A stretch of 64,000 nucleotides of DNA. Origin: Mycolicibacterium crocinum. Lineage in GTDB: Bacteria > Actinomycetota > Actinomycetes > Mycobacteriales > Mycobacteriaceae. Positions 35,984-43,893 of this stretch are shown here, piece after piece. Position 1 is the stretch's first letter. Every line of letters starts with the position of its first letter. The stretch covers positions 3,038,001-3,102,000 of the forward strand of contig NZ_CP092362.2 of assembly GCF_022370635.2 (NCBI RefSeq), read 5' to 3'. The notes under the pieces were generated by a model. It made no database searches. It had not been told where the DNA came from and worked only from the letters and a program-made list of their open reading frames with translations. Both the position numbers and the translations under genes were made by a program.

Positions 35984-37969
35984 GTGCAGACCAACGACAT
36001 CGTCATCGAACGCCCGAGTGACCTGACCGCCCATTGGCTGGCCGCCACCCTCGGAGTTCCGGTGACAGGGTTCACCGTCGACCGCATCGGCACCGGGCAG
36101 ATGAGCGAGTGTTATCGGGTCGGACTCACCTACGACGACGGCGCTGCCGGTCCCGCCTCGGTGGTCCTGAAGGTCGCCGCCACAGATCCGACGAGCAGGC
36201 AGACCGGGCTCGCGCTGGGGCTGTACGAGCGCGAGGTCAAGTTCTACTCCGACGTGGCGCCACGGCTCGGCGGTCCGATCGCCGAGTGCTACCACACCTC
36301 CTATGACCCGCAGACGGGCATTTTCGCGCTGCTCCTCGACGACGCGGCCCCCGCCGAGGTCGGTAACGAAATCCGCGGTGCCACAATCGCCGACGCCACC
36401 CTGGCGTTGACCGAACTCGGCCGTCTGCATGCCCCGGTGATCGGCAGCGAGAGTCTGGCCGAGGCCGAATGGCTCGTTCGGGCGGCCCCGCTGAACCAGG
36501 CCCTCGTCGGCCAGCTGTGGTCCGGCTTCGCCAACCGGTACGGCGATGCGATCACCCCCGACCAACGCCTCGTGTGCGAACGACTGGTCACCGGCTTCGA
36601 CGCCTACATGGCCGACGAATCGGTGCCGGAGCGGATCAAAGGCCTGGTGCACGGCGACTACCGGCTGGACAACATGCTGTTCGGTCGCCCCGGCTCCAAA
36701 CGTGACCTCACCGTGGTGGACTGGCAGACCGTCACCTGGGGCCCGGCCATGACCGACGTGGCCTATTTCATCGGCTGCGCGCTCACCATCGAGGATCGCC
36801 GGGCCCACTACGACGAGCTGCTGCGTGCGTATCACCAAGGGCTCGGCCCTGATTCGGCCATTACCGGAGACCAGGTCCGCGAGGGTGTCCGTCGTCAAAG
36901 CTTCGCGGGCGTGATGATGGCGGTGGTCTCGTCGATGCTCGTGGAGCGGACCGAGCGCGGTGACGAGATGTTTCTGACGATGCTGGATCGGCACACCAGC
37001 CATGTCCTGGACACCGGCGCACTCGACATCCTGCCGCCGCCCGCCGCCGTGGCCGCGTTGACGCCCGACCCGGCCGACGAGGGCGCCCATCAACCCGGTG
37101 ATGAGCCGCTCTGGAACGAAAGCTGGTACTGGGACTTCGCCGATCCGGCACAGGGCGTCGGCGGCTGGCTGCGGCTCGGGCTGGTGCCCAATCAGAACGT
37201 GGCGTGGATCAACGCGCTGGTGTGCGGTCCCGACATGCCCACGGTCGCCCTGGTCGACTTCGAGGCGCCGCTACCCGCCGATCCCGCGGTGGCGCGGGCC
37301 GATGGTGCCGAATTGCGTCACGGCGCCATCACTCCGCTGCAGACCTACCGTGTGGAGGCGCGCGGCACCGCACAGGAATACAACGATCCGTCGGCGCTGC
37401 TGCGCGGCGAGCCGGGCCGGCCCGTCGAGTTGGCCATCGACCTCACCTGGACGACGGCGGGCACGCCGTATGCGTATCGCATCACCACGCGCTACGAGAT
37501 ACCGTGCACGGTTACCGGAACCGTCAGCATCGACGGACGGGTCCACCAGCTCGAGGCGGTTCCCGGACAGCGCGACCACTCCCACGGGGTGCGCGACTGG
37601 TGGAGCATGGACTGGGTCTGGAGCGCACTGCACCTCGACGACGGCACCCACCTGCACGGCGTCGACCTCCGGATCCCCGGGATGGACCCGATCAGTGTCG
37701 GCTATATCCAGCGTGCCGGCGAGCCGGTCACCGAGACGACGACGGTGACTGCGGAAGCGACGTTCTCCGACAATGGATTACCGTTGACCACCACGATCGA
37801 CTACCTTCCCGGCCCGGTCCAGACGACCGTCGACGTCCGCGGTCACGCGCCCGTTCGGTTGGTGGCTCCGGAGGGTCAGGTCAGTTTCTTTCCGCGGGCG
37901 TGGGTCACCGTCGAGACGGCGGACGGCAGGACCGGTTCGGGTTGGGTGGAGTGGAACCGCAACCTGTGA
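35984..37969 (+). CDS. Fusion of aminoglycoside-phosphotransferase-like kinase and CrtC-like lipocalin domain
   Basis: 661 residues in two parts. Residues about 1-350 are an APH/ecdysteroid-kinase-like domain: glycine loop region DRIGTGQMSECYRV, ATP Lys in VVLKVAATDP, catalytic loop VHGDYRLDNMLF (His223, Asp225) and metal Asp in VDWQTVTWGP. Residues about 365-661 resemble the lipocalin-like CrtC/AttH group, with ESWYWDFADP at the start and the signature GQRDHSHGVRDWWSMDWVW. The second domain may bind or modify a lipid or terpenoid, and the kinase may phosphorylate a hydroxyl of the same molecule. Substrate unknown. Confidence 0.75.
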   Translation: MQTNDIVIERPSDLTAHWLAATLGVPVTGFTVDRIGTGQMSECYRVGLTYDDGAAGPASVVLKVAATDPTSRQTGLALGLYEREVKFYSDVAPRLGGPIAECYHTSYDPQTGIFALLLDDAAPAEVGNEIRGATIADATLALTELGRLHAPVIGSESLAEAEWLVRAAPLNQALVGQLWSGFANRYGDAITPDQRLVCERLVTGFDAYMADESVPERIKGLVHGDYRLDNMLFGRPGSKRDLTVVDWQTVTWGPAMTDVAYFIGCALTIEDRRAHYDELLRAYHQGLGPDSAITGDQVREGVRRQSFAGVMMAVVSSMLVERTERGDEMFLTMLDRHTSHVLDTGALDILPPPAAVAALTPDPADEGAHQPGDEPLWNESWYWDFADPAQGVGGWLRLGLVPNQNVAWINALVCGPDMPTVALVDFEAPLPADPAVARADGAELRHGAITPLQTYRVEARGTAQEYNDPSALLRGEPGRPVELAIDLTWTTAGTPYAYRITTRYEIPCTVTGTVSIDGRVHQLEAVPGQRDHSHGVRDWWSMDWVWSALHLDDGTHLHGVDLRIPGMDPISVGYIQRAGEPVTETTTVTAEATFSDNGLPLTTTIDYLPGPVQTTVDVRGHAPVRLVAPEGQVSFFPRAWVTVETADGRTGSGWVEWNRNL

Positions 37970-37975
37970 CAGGTT
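37961..37975. terminator. Palindrome AACCTGT-G-ACAGGTT at a convergent junction
   Basis: A 7+1+7 inverted repeat that contains the stop of the fusion gene (TGA 37967-37969) and touches the stop of the minus-strand small membrane gene. It could form a 6-bp stem with a 3-nt loop. No T-run, so a weak bidirectional terminator at best. Confidence 0.35.
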
Positions 37976-38189
37976 AAGCCGCTGAGCGGAACCGGTCGTG
38001 CGATTCGTCGGGCTTCGCTGTCACACCTCGCCGCTGTGCTGATCGAGGCCGCCGTGGCGCACTCGCTGTCAACCAACTCCCGATGCCGATCGCCGCGCTG
38101 ACCACGGCCGAGGCGATGAGAAAGAACCACATCCAGTCAAGGGCGGCAACGGTCTTACCGATGACGGTCCACACGCTCCAGATGTCCAC
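37974..38189 (-). CDS. Small single-pass membrane protein
   Basis: 71 residues, unknown. One clear hydrophobic helix (about residues 17-42, LDWMWFFLIASAVVSAAIGI) and a basic, polar C-terminal tail. The GTG start has AGGAG 4 nt upstream, which supports a real gene. No homologue recognised. Confidence 0.5.
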   Translation of the reverse strand: MDIWSVWTVIGKTVAALDWMWFFLIASAVVSAAIGIGSWLTASAPRRPRSAQRRGVTAKPDESHDRFRSAA

Positions 38190-38363
38190 TGGTCTCCTGC
38201 CTCCTCTTGGCTTATCTGCTCACTGTCAACCGTAGATCGGCGGGCACGTGACCGAGCACGGCAGAGGTCGTGCAAATGATGACCAAAGTCCTTTTCTCGC
38301 AGTTGAGTTCTTACGGCTGCGCCGCGACCGGTTAGGTGCGGCACGGCGCGGGTACGCGCGGGC
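38190..38363. other. Intergenic region between divergent small genes
   Basis: 174 nt between the minus-strand small membrane gene and the DUF2945 gene. It carries the ribosome site of the former. I see no convincing -10/-35 pair or operator. Confidence 0.5.
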
Positions 38364-38582
38364 ATGGGCAAAGACGATTTCCACAAGGGTGACAAGGTCA
38401 CTTGGCAGAGCCACGGCAGCACCGCCGAAGGCACGGTGGAGGAGAAGATCACCTCGGACACCACGGCGGCCAAGCGGACGGTGCGCGCCTCGAAGGACGA
38501 CCCGCAGTACCGGGTCCGCAGCGACAAGAGCGGCAACGACGCTGTGCACAAACCCGAAGCGCTGCATCGTAAGTCGAGCTAG
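38364..38582 (+). CDS. DUF2945 small protein (hypervirulence-associated/TUDOR-like)
   Basis: 72 residues. The text FHKGDKVTWQSHGSTAEGTVEEKIT and YRVRSDKSGNDAVHKPEAL is typical of DUF2945, a small SH3/Tudor-like fold. Function unknown; often found near stress genes. Followed 3 nt later by the DUF3140 gene, a common pairing. Confidence 0.8.
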   Translation: MGKDDFHKGDKVTWQSHGSTAEGTVEEKITSDTTAAKRTVRASKDDPQYRVRSDKSGNDAVHKPEALHRKSS

Positions 38583-38585
38583 ACG

Positions 38586-38909
38586 ATGGCGGACGACGAT
38601 ACCGCCGACGAGTTCGGCACAGTTGTCAACATGACGGCCGCCGAGCTCGAGAAATGGCTTGACACTGACGAGTCGAAAGCGGTGGGCCAGAAGTCCGGCG
38701 CCTCGGAGTCGACCGGACATGAGAGCGGCCGACGGATTGTGAAGATCCTGCGGACCCGCAAGTCGGACCTCAGCGACGACGACCACGCCCACATGCGCAA
38801 GGTCGTCGGTTATGCCAAGCGGCATCTCGCTCAGCGCCCGGACGGCGACATCACCGATTCGAAGTGGCGCTATTCACTGATGAACTGGGGTCACGACCCG
38901 ACGAAGTGA
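38586..38909 (+). CDS. DUF3140 protein
   Basis: 107 residues, soluble, charged. Conserved blocks: VNMTAAELEKWLDTDES, SGRRIVKILRTRKSDLSDDD and DSKWRYSLMNWGHDP. The LEKWL and MNWGHDP blocks define DUF3140. Role unknown; operon partner of the DUF2945 protein. Confidence 0.8.
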   Translation: MADDDTADEFGTVVNMTAAELEKWLDTDESKAVGQKSGASESTGHESGRRIVKILRTRKSDLSDDDHAHMRKVVGYAKRHLAQRPDGDITDSKWRYSLMNWGHDPTK

Positions 38910-38910
38910 G

Positions 38911-39798
38911 CTACAGCCGCGCGGAGTTGTCGTCGAGCTCGTCGCGGCGCAGCGCCATCGGCGTCGCCGCGGGCAAGTCACCGCCGGCGATGACCTGTCG
39001 GGTGATCGGCGTGAGCGCCTGGAACAATCGCTCGACGGCGGGGTCGTCGAGGGCGTCCAGTGCCGATAGCGCCAGGGTGTCGGTGCGCGATTCGACGTGG
39101 TCCTTGACTGCCCGACCGGCGTCGGTGAGAGTGCCTGTGTCAGTGAGCAATCCGCGCTCGGCAAGAGCTCGCACACACGAGTCCCACTCTTCGTCGGAGT
39201 AGTCGCGGCTGCGCTTGATGAAATCGGCAGGAACCGCCCCGGCAGCGACATGGAAGACATTGGCCTCGCGACCGCTGATGCCCTCGCTCACCAGGACCGC
39301 GACATGGGCGTCGCCCCGGTGCTCGCGGAGCAGCGTCGCCGCGTGCCACAAAGACGCCAGCGGACCGTCGGGCCAGGGCAGCGCCAGATTCGCCGCGAAC
39401 AGTGGCCGTCCGTCCAGCGGTGCGCCCCGTGCCGCCAGGCCGGCCAGTTCGGCGGCCTCTGCGACTCCCGGGGTGTCATCGCTCAAGCCGTAGCCCTGCA
39501 GCGCCGCGACCGCGGTCTTCTGGCGCACCCGCACCATCTCGGCGGGGGTGGCGATGTCCCAGATCGCCGGTATCGCCTTGCCGACGCGTTCGGCGGAGAA
39601 GTTGTAGAAGATCGCGGTCACGACCTCCACAGGCACCTGACCCAGCGGTGCGGCACGGCCGGCGAAGTAACCTCGCCAGAAACCGACGAATCCCATGGCG
39701 TCGAACGCAGTTCGGACACCCGGTGCGAAGTACGTGATGCCGTGAACCGGTTCAAAGCGATCGAAGAAGCGGCGTGCCAGTGCGGGAGTTCTGCTCAC
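38911..39798 (-). CDS. SCO6745/SalK-family protein
   Basis: 295 residues, soluble. Typical family text: RRFFDRFEPVHGITYFAP, MGFVGFWRGYFAGRAAPLG, FYNFSAERVGKAIPAIW, and a winged-helix-like C-terminal part (DYSDEEWDSCVRALAERGLL). The family is actinobacterial with no proven biochemical role. GTG 39798 is chosen because it gives the family N-terminus (VSRTPALARR); a TTG at 39810 is the alternative. Divergent from the DUF4333 lipoprotein. Confidence 0.7.
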   Translation of the reverse strand: MSRTPALARRFFDRFEPVHGITYFAPGVRTAFDAMGFVGFWRGYFAGRAAPLGQVPVEVVTAIFYNFSAERVGKAIPAIWDIATPAEMVRVRQKTAVAALQGYGLSDDTPGVAEAAELAGLAARGAPLDGRPLFAANLALPWPDGPLASLWHAATLLREHRGDAHVAVLVSEGISGREANVFHVAAGAVPADFIKRSRDYSDEEWDSCVRALAERGLLTDTGTLTDAGRAVKDHVESRTDTLALSALDALDDPAVERLFQALTPITRQVIAGGDLPAATPMALRRDELDDNSARL

Positions 39799-39818
39799 TT
39801 CGACAGTCAACCACTTGG

Positions 39819-39824
39819 TATCTT
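39819..39824 (+). promoter_or_regulatory. Leaderless -10 element (TATCTT) of the DUF4333 lipoprotein
   Basis: TATCTT ends 6 nt before the ATG at 39831. Confidence 0.6.
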
Positions 39825-39830
39825 GCTTCG

Positions 39831-40364
39831 ATGCTCTCGACCCGGGTTGGCGCCACGTGGGCAGCCGTCGGCCTCACGGCGGCTGCGCTGAGCGGGTGTT
39901 CCTTCCATGCCAGTACCGGCGGTCTGTCCGTGTCGAGAACAGACCTCGAGAAAGACATCACCCAGCGGCTGCAACAGGCCGGCGAGAAGCCGCAAACAGT
40001 GACATGCAAGGAGAATCTGCCGGGCGTTGTCGGCAAGACCACCCGCTGCGAGCTGTTGTTGAACGGCGCCGACAGCTTCGACGTCATCGTGACCGCGACC
40101 AAGATCGACGGCGAGAAGGTCAGCTACAGCATGATTCCTGCCGCATCGAAGAAGCAGCTGGACAAGCTGGTGGCGAAGACGGTGTCGGAGTCGGCAAAAG
40201 TCACTGTCGATTCAGCCGACTGCGATGGCGGCTTGGAGGGAAAGCAGGGCGCGGAGGCGCACTGTGACGTCACGGCCGACGGGGAGACGAGGCGGCAGCT
40301 CGTGACGGTGACCAAGGTCGAAGGCCTGATGATGTACTTCCACGTGCAGCCGGAAGCGTCCTAG
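39831..40364 (+). CDS. DUF4333 lipoprotein with two tandem domains
   Basis: 177 residues. Signal peptide with lipobox AALSGCSF (Cys at residue 23). Two DUF4333-like repeats follow. The first is about residues 35-105 (VTCKENLPGVVGKTTRCEL). The second is about 108-177 (DSADCDGGLEGKQGAEAHCDV). Each has the paired Cys that probably form a disulfide outside the membrane. Function unknown. The ATG is set by the leaderless -10. Confidence 0.78.
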   Translation: MLSTRVGATWAAVGLTAAALSGCSFHASTGGLSVSRTDLEKDITQRLQQAGEKPQTVTCKENLPGVVGKTTRCELLLNGADSFDVIVTATKIDGEKVSYSMIPAASKKQLDKLVAKTVSESAKVTVDSADCDGGLEGKQGAEAHCDVTADGETRRQLVTVTKVEGLMMYFHVQPEAS

Positions 40365-40373
40365 CGTCGCAGG

Positions 40374-41096
40374 CTAATTGCCCGGCTGAGCCGACAGGTC
40401 ACCCGCGAGCGCGGCAGCCGATTCGTCGATGATCGCCCGCATCGCGCGCTCGGCACCGGCCTCGTCGCGCATCCGAATCGCGCGTGCCACCTCATCGTGC
40501 AGTTCGATCGCGGCGGGGTTGGGCCGATCGGGCATCATGCCGTGGTGCGTCCGCCCGCCGAGTACCTCGGCGACCACATCGTTGAGCGCGCGAAACATCT
40601 CGTTACCGCTGGCCTCCAGCAAGGTCCGGTGAAAGATCTTGTCCGCCAACAGGTACGACTCCAAATCGCCGGAGCGGCCGTGCACCACCATGTCGGACAC
40701 GGCAGCCGCCATGATCCGACACTGATGCGGATCGGCCCGTCGCGCGGCCAGTGCGGCTGCGGCCGGTTCGAATCCGCGGCGTAACTCCGACAGCGACATC
40801 AACTGTGCGGACCGGTCGCCGACATCCAACCGCCAGCGAATCACCCTGGGGTCGAACACATTCCACTTGCTCGACGGCTGAATCGTAATGCCGACGCGAC
40901 GGCGCGGAGCGACCATCCGCATGGACTCCAGCACCCGGATGGCCTCCCGGGCCACCGAACGCGAGACACCGTAGTCGGCGCTGACACCGTCGAGGGTCAA
41001 CACATGCCCCGTCTGATAGCGCCCGGAGACGATGGCCTCACCGAGCGCGGTCAGCACGCTGCTGTGCAGCTCGCTGACCATTGGCTCGGTAGACAC
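40374..41096 (-). CDS. GntR/FadR-family regulator of gluconate genes
   Basis: 240 residues. N-terminal winged helix (VLTALGEAIVSGRYQTGHVL, SADYGVSRSVAREAIRVLESM). The C-terminal all-helical FCD domain (about 90-235) carries the usual metal-site text (LLADKIFHRTLLEASGN, then ELHDEVARAIR). Divergent from gntK-gntP, so it most likely represses them and responds to gluconate or 6-phosphogluconate. Start is GTG at 41096. Confidence 0.85.
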   Translation of the reverse strand: MSTEPMVSELHSSVLTALGEAIVSGRYQTGHVLTLDGVSADYGVSRSVAREAIRVLESMRMVAPRRRVGITIQPSSKWNVFDPRVIRWRLDVGDRSAQLMSLSELRRGFEPAAAALAARRADPHQCRIMAAAVSDMVVHGRSGDLESYLLADKIFHRTLLEASGNEMFRALNDVVAEVLGGRTHHGMMPDRPNPAAIELHDEVARAIRMRDEAGAERAMRAIIDESAAALAGDLSAQPGN

Positions 41097-41146
41097 CCAT
41101 ACATGTTGTCATATCTGGTGCATGCGGCGATATAAACAGATTGATC

Positions 41147-41167
41147 ACGATTTGGTATTGCAATCGT
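41147..41167. promoter_or_regulatory. Candidate GntR operator ACGATT-N9-AATCGT
   Basis: Perfect 6-bp inverted repeat in the gntR/gntK intergenic region. A wider pair of half-sites, GTCATA at 41108-41113 and TATGAC at 41167-41172, flanks it. Either may bind the divergently encoded GntR protein. Confidence 0.5.
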
Positions 41168-41220
41168 ATGACTATTGATGGATGCTGTGTGACATGCCGA
41201 ACAGCAGGGTAGACGCAGGC

Positions 41221-41715
41221 ATGACCTCACCCGTCGTCGTCATGGGGGTGTCCGGCTCGGGGAAATCAACCGTCGGCGCGGCGCTTGCGCAACGTCTGCG
41301 CGTGCCCTTCGCCGACGCCGACGACTTCCACCCGCCGGCCAACATCGCCAAGATGACCGCCGGCCACCCGCTCGACGATGACGACCGCTACCCGTGGCTG
41401 GAGTCCATCGGGGAGTGGCTAGCCGCACACGCGGACGGTGGCGTGATGAGCTGTTCGGCGCTCAAGCGCAAGTATCGCGATCAGCTGCGGCGGCACTGTG
41501 CCGGTGTCAGGTTCCTGCATCTGCGCGGCACCGCCGAGGTCATCGCGCGCCGGCAGGCAAGTAGGCCAGGCCATTTCATGCCGGCGACCCTGTTGGCCTC
41601 GCAATTCGACACCCTGGAACCCCTCGATGCCGATGAAGACGGCATCAGCATCGATGTCGATCAGAGCATCGATTCGATCGTCGACAGCTACGTATCCCGT
41701 ACACCAGGAAAGTGA
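41221..41715 (+). CDS. gntK: Gluconokinase GntK
   Basis: 164 residues. Phosphorylates gluconate to 6-phosphogluconate. P-loop VVVMGVSGSGKSTVGAALA; further motifs PFADADDFHPPANIAKM, PWLESIGEWL, VMSCSALKRKYRDQLR and HFMPATLLASQFDTLE are typical. The ATG at 41221 puts the P-loop at the normal distance; a longer start at 41182 is possible. The gntP start follows a few nt after the stop. Confidence 0.93.
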   Translation: MTSPVVVMGVSGSGKSTVGAALAQRLRVPFADADDFHPPANIAKMTAGHPLDDDDRYPWLESIGEWLAAHADGGVMSCSALKRKYRDQLRRHCAGVRFLHLRGTAEVIARRQASRPGHFMPATLLASQFDTLEPLDADEDGISIDVDQSIDSIVDSYVSRTPGK

Positions 41716-41720
41716 CGCCG

Positions 41721-43157
41721 ATGAACACCTATACCGCCATCCTGGCCGAAGCACCCAAACTGGCGACCCCGGTCGCGCCGGGGTGGCAGCTCATCCTGGC
41801 CTTCCTCGCCGGTATCGCCGTGATCGTCGTCCTGATCACCGTGGTGCACCTGCATCCCTTCCTGTCGTTGATCTTCGGCGCCCTGACCGTCGGCATCGTC
41901 GCGGGCGAGAACCTCGAGAAGGTGCTCAAGTCGTTCAGCGACGGCTTCGGTTCCACCGCCGCCGGAGTCGGCATCCTGATCGCCCTGGGTGCCATGTTCG
42001 CCAAACTCCTGGCCGATTCCGGGGGCGCCGACGAGATCGTCGACACCATCGTCGGCCACGCTTCGCCAAGGGCACTGCCGTGGGCGATGGCGTTGGTGGG
42101 TGCGATCATCGGTCTGCCGATGTTCTTCGAGATCGGTCTGGTCCTGTTGATGCCGGTGATCTACCTGGTGTCGCGCCGCTCGCAGCTCTCGCTGATCACC
42201 GTCGGGATCCCGGCGCTGGCAGGTCTTTCCGCGATGCACGGTTTCGTGCCGCCGCACCCGGGTCCGCTTACCGCGATCGACCTCCTGCACGCCGACCTCG
42301 GCCTGACGCTGGCTCTCGGTGTGGCCGTTGCGATTCCGACGATCATCGTCGCCGGCCCACTGTTCGGCAAGCTGGCCGGACGCTGGGTGGTCGTCGAAGC
42401 ACCCGACACATTCACCTCCGGCGCGGCCGCGTTGCGCGAGGCGGGTCCGGAAGGCGAGGTGCTTCCCGACGAGAACCGCGGCAACCGCCGCCCGTCGTTC
42501 GGGGTGACGCTGTTCAGCGTGCTGCTGCCTGTCGTGCTGATGCTCGGCAAAGCGCTCGTCGACATCTTCATCGACGACGAGAATCAATGGTTCCGAATCA
42601 CTTTCGACGTGCTGGGCACCCCGCTGGTCGCGCTGCTGATCGCGGTCATCGTCGGCATCTTCACCTTGGGCAGGGGCGCGGGCATGTCGCGCGCCGACGT
42701 GATGAAGTGCGTCGAATCGGGCCTGCCGCCGGTCGCCGGGATCATCCTGATCGTCGCCGCGGGCGGCGGGTTCAAGCAGGTTCTGGTCGACAGCGGGATC
42801 GGCACCCTGCTGGCCGACTGGGCCAAGGACGTGCACATCTCAGTGGTCATCCTGGCCTGGGTGCTGGCAGTGCTGATCCGCCTGGCGACCGGCTCGGCGA
42901 CGGTCGCGACGATCACGGCCTCCGCGCTGGTGCTCGAACTGGTCCAAGGCCTCAGCAGCGGTCAGGTGTCACTGGTGGTGCTGGCCGTCGGAGCCGGTTC
43001 GCTGTTCTTCTCCCACGTCAACGACGCCGGATTCTGGTTGGTGAACCAGTATTTCCGGATCAGCGTTGGGCAGACGATCAAGACCTGGTCACTGATGGAG
43101 ACAGTGCTGTCAGTGACCGGCCTGATCGTCGTGCTGCTACTCGGCCTGGTGATCTGA
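41721..43157 (+). CDS. gntP: Gluconate permease GntP
   Basis: 478 residues, 12-14 membrane helices. Gluconate:H+ symporter of the GntP family. Typical text: ILIALGAMFAKLLADSGGAD, MFFEIGLVLLMPVIYLV, HGFVPPHPGPLTAIDLL and SHVNDAGFWLVNQYF. The ATG at 41721 has AGGAAAG upstream at a usable distance; GTG 41712 is an alternative. Co-transcribed with gntK. Confidence 0.93.
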   Translation: MNTYTAILAEAPKLATPVAPGWQLILAFLAGIAVIVVLITVVHLHPFLSLIFGALTVGIVAGENLEKVLKSFSDGFGSTAAGVGILIALGAMFAKLLADSGGADEIVDTIVGHASPRALPWAMALVGAIIGLPMFFEIGLVLLMPVIYLVSRRSQLSLITVGIPALAGLSAMHGFVPPHPGPLTAIDLLHADLGLTLALGVAVAIPTIIVAGPLFGKLAGRWVVVEAPDTFTSGAAALREAGPEGEVLPDENRGNRRPSFGVTLFSVLLPVVLMLGKALVDIFIDDENQWFRITFDVLGTPLVALLIAVIVGIFTLGRGAGMSRADVMKCVESGLPPVAGIILIVAAGGGFKQVLVDSGIGTLLADWAKDVHISVVILAWVLAVLIRLATGSATVATITASALVLELVQGLSSGQVSLVVLAVGAGSLFFSHVNDAGFWLVNQYFRISVGQTIKTWSLMETVLSVTGLIVVLLLGLVI

Positions 43158-43170
43158 GCGTGGCGCTCAG
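43154..43170. terminator. Bidirectional hairpin CTGAGCG-TGG-CGCTCAG
   Basis: A perfect 7-bp stem with a 3-nt loop. The gntP stop (TGA 43155-43157) and the opposite stop of the RDD gene (43167-43169) sit symmetrically in the two arms. TTCTT follows on the + strand. A likely two-way terminator. Confidence 0.6.
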
Positions 43171-43805
43171 TTCTTGACGACCTGCGTTCCGCCTGCGAGC
43201 TCGTCGTGCTTGCCCTGCTTGGTCGGGCTGCCGTTGATGGTCACCGCGATCACAATGTAGGCGATCACAGCCAGCAGGCCGCCGATGTACGGAATCACCG
43301 ACAGCAGCGTGAACGAGTTGCGGATCGCCGACTGCTGGACGTCCGGCTTCGGCGCGCCGCCGGGGCCATGAACGGACAGGCCGAGGATCTTCTTGCCCGG
43401 TGTCCAGCCCTGCGTCACCTCGAACGCCACGAAATAGACGAACGTCAAGACACCCGAAAACAGGCCAGTCACAAGGATATTGCTCGTCGCGTGGAGAAGC
43501 AGGGCGAGCACGAAGGACACAATGGCCACGATGATGCCGTCGATGAACCGAGCGGCGAACCGCAACCCGAGGCCGCCCGGCTGGCCACCAGCCGGCACCG
43601 GCGGCGGGTAGCCACCGCCGTAACCCTGCTGACCGTAGGGATCCTGCGGGGGTGGCGGCGGCGCATACCCGCCGGGCTGACCGGGCGGCGGCGGGGGATA
43701 ACCCGACGGCGGCGGGGGATAGCTCCCCGGCTGACCCGTCGGAGGCGGCGGGGGATAGCCGCCGGGCGGGCCGTACGCGTTGGGATCGTTGTCACCGGTG
43801 GTCAT
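43167..43805 (-). CDS. RDD-family membrane protein with Pro/Gly/Tyr-rich N-terminus
   Basis: 212 residues. The first 75 residues or so are low complexity (GGYPPPPP, PGSYPPPPSGYPPPPPG). The RDD domain then begins with GLGLRFAARFIDGIIVAIVS, followed by three or four helices and the conserved VTQGWTPGKKILGLSV. RDD proteins may carry ions or osmolytes; the mycobacterial members are uncharacterised. The disordered tail resembles that of the DUF4333 protein at 0.6-1.3 kb. Confidence 0.85.
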   Translation of the reverse strand: MTTGDNDPNAYGPPGGYPPPPPTGQPGSYPPPPSGYPPPPPGQPGGYAPPPPPQDPYGQQGYGGGYPPPVPAGGQPGGLGLRFAARFIDGIIVAIVSFVLALLLHATSNILVTGLFSGVLTFVYFVAFEVTQGWTPGKKILGLSVHGPGGAPKPDVQQSAIRNSFTLLSVIPYIGGLLAVIAYIVIAVTINGSPTKQGKHDELAGGTQVVKN

Positions 43806-43893
43806 TGCTCGCTCCTCCCGCTGAAATCAGTCCGGCTCAATCTACCCTCCGGGCCGGGTACAGCAGAGGCTTCGCGGTGGCGTGATCCGAAAG

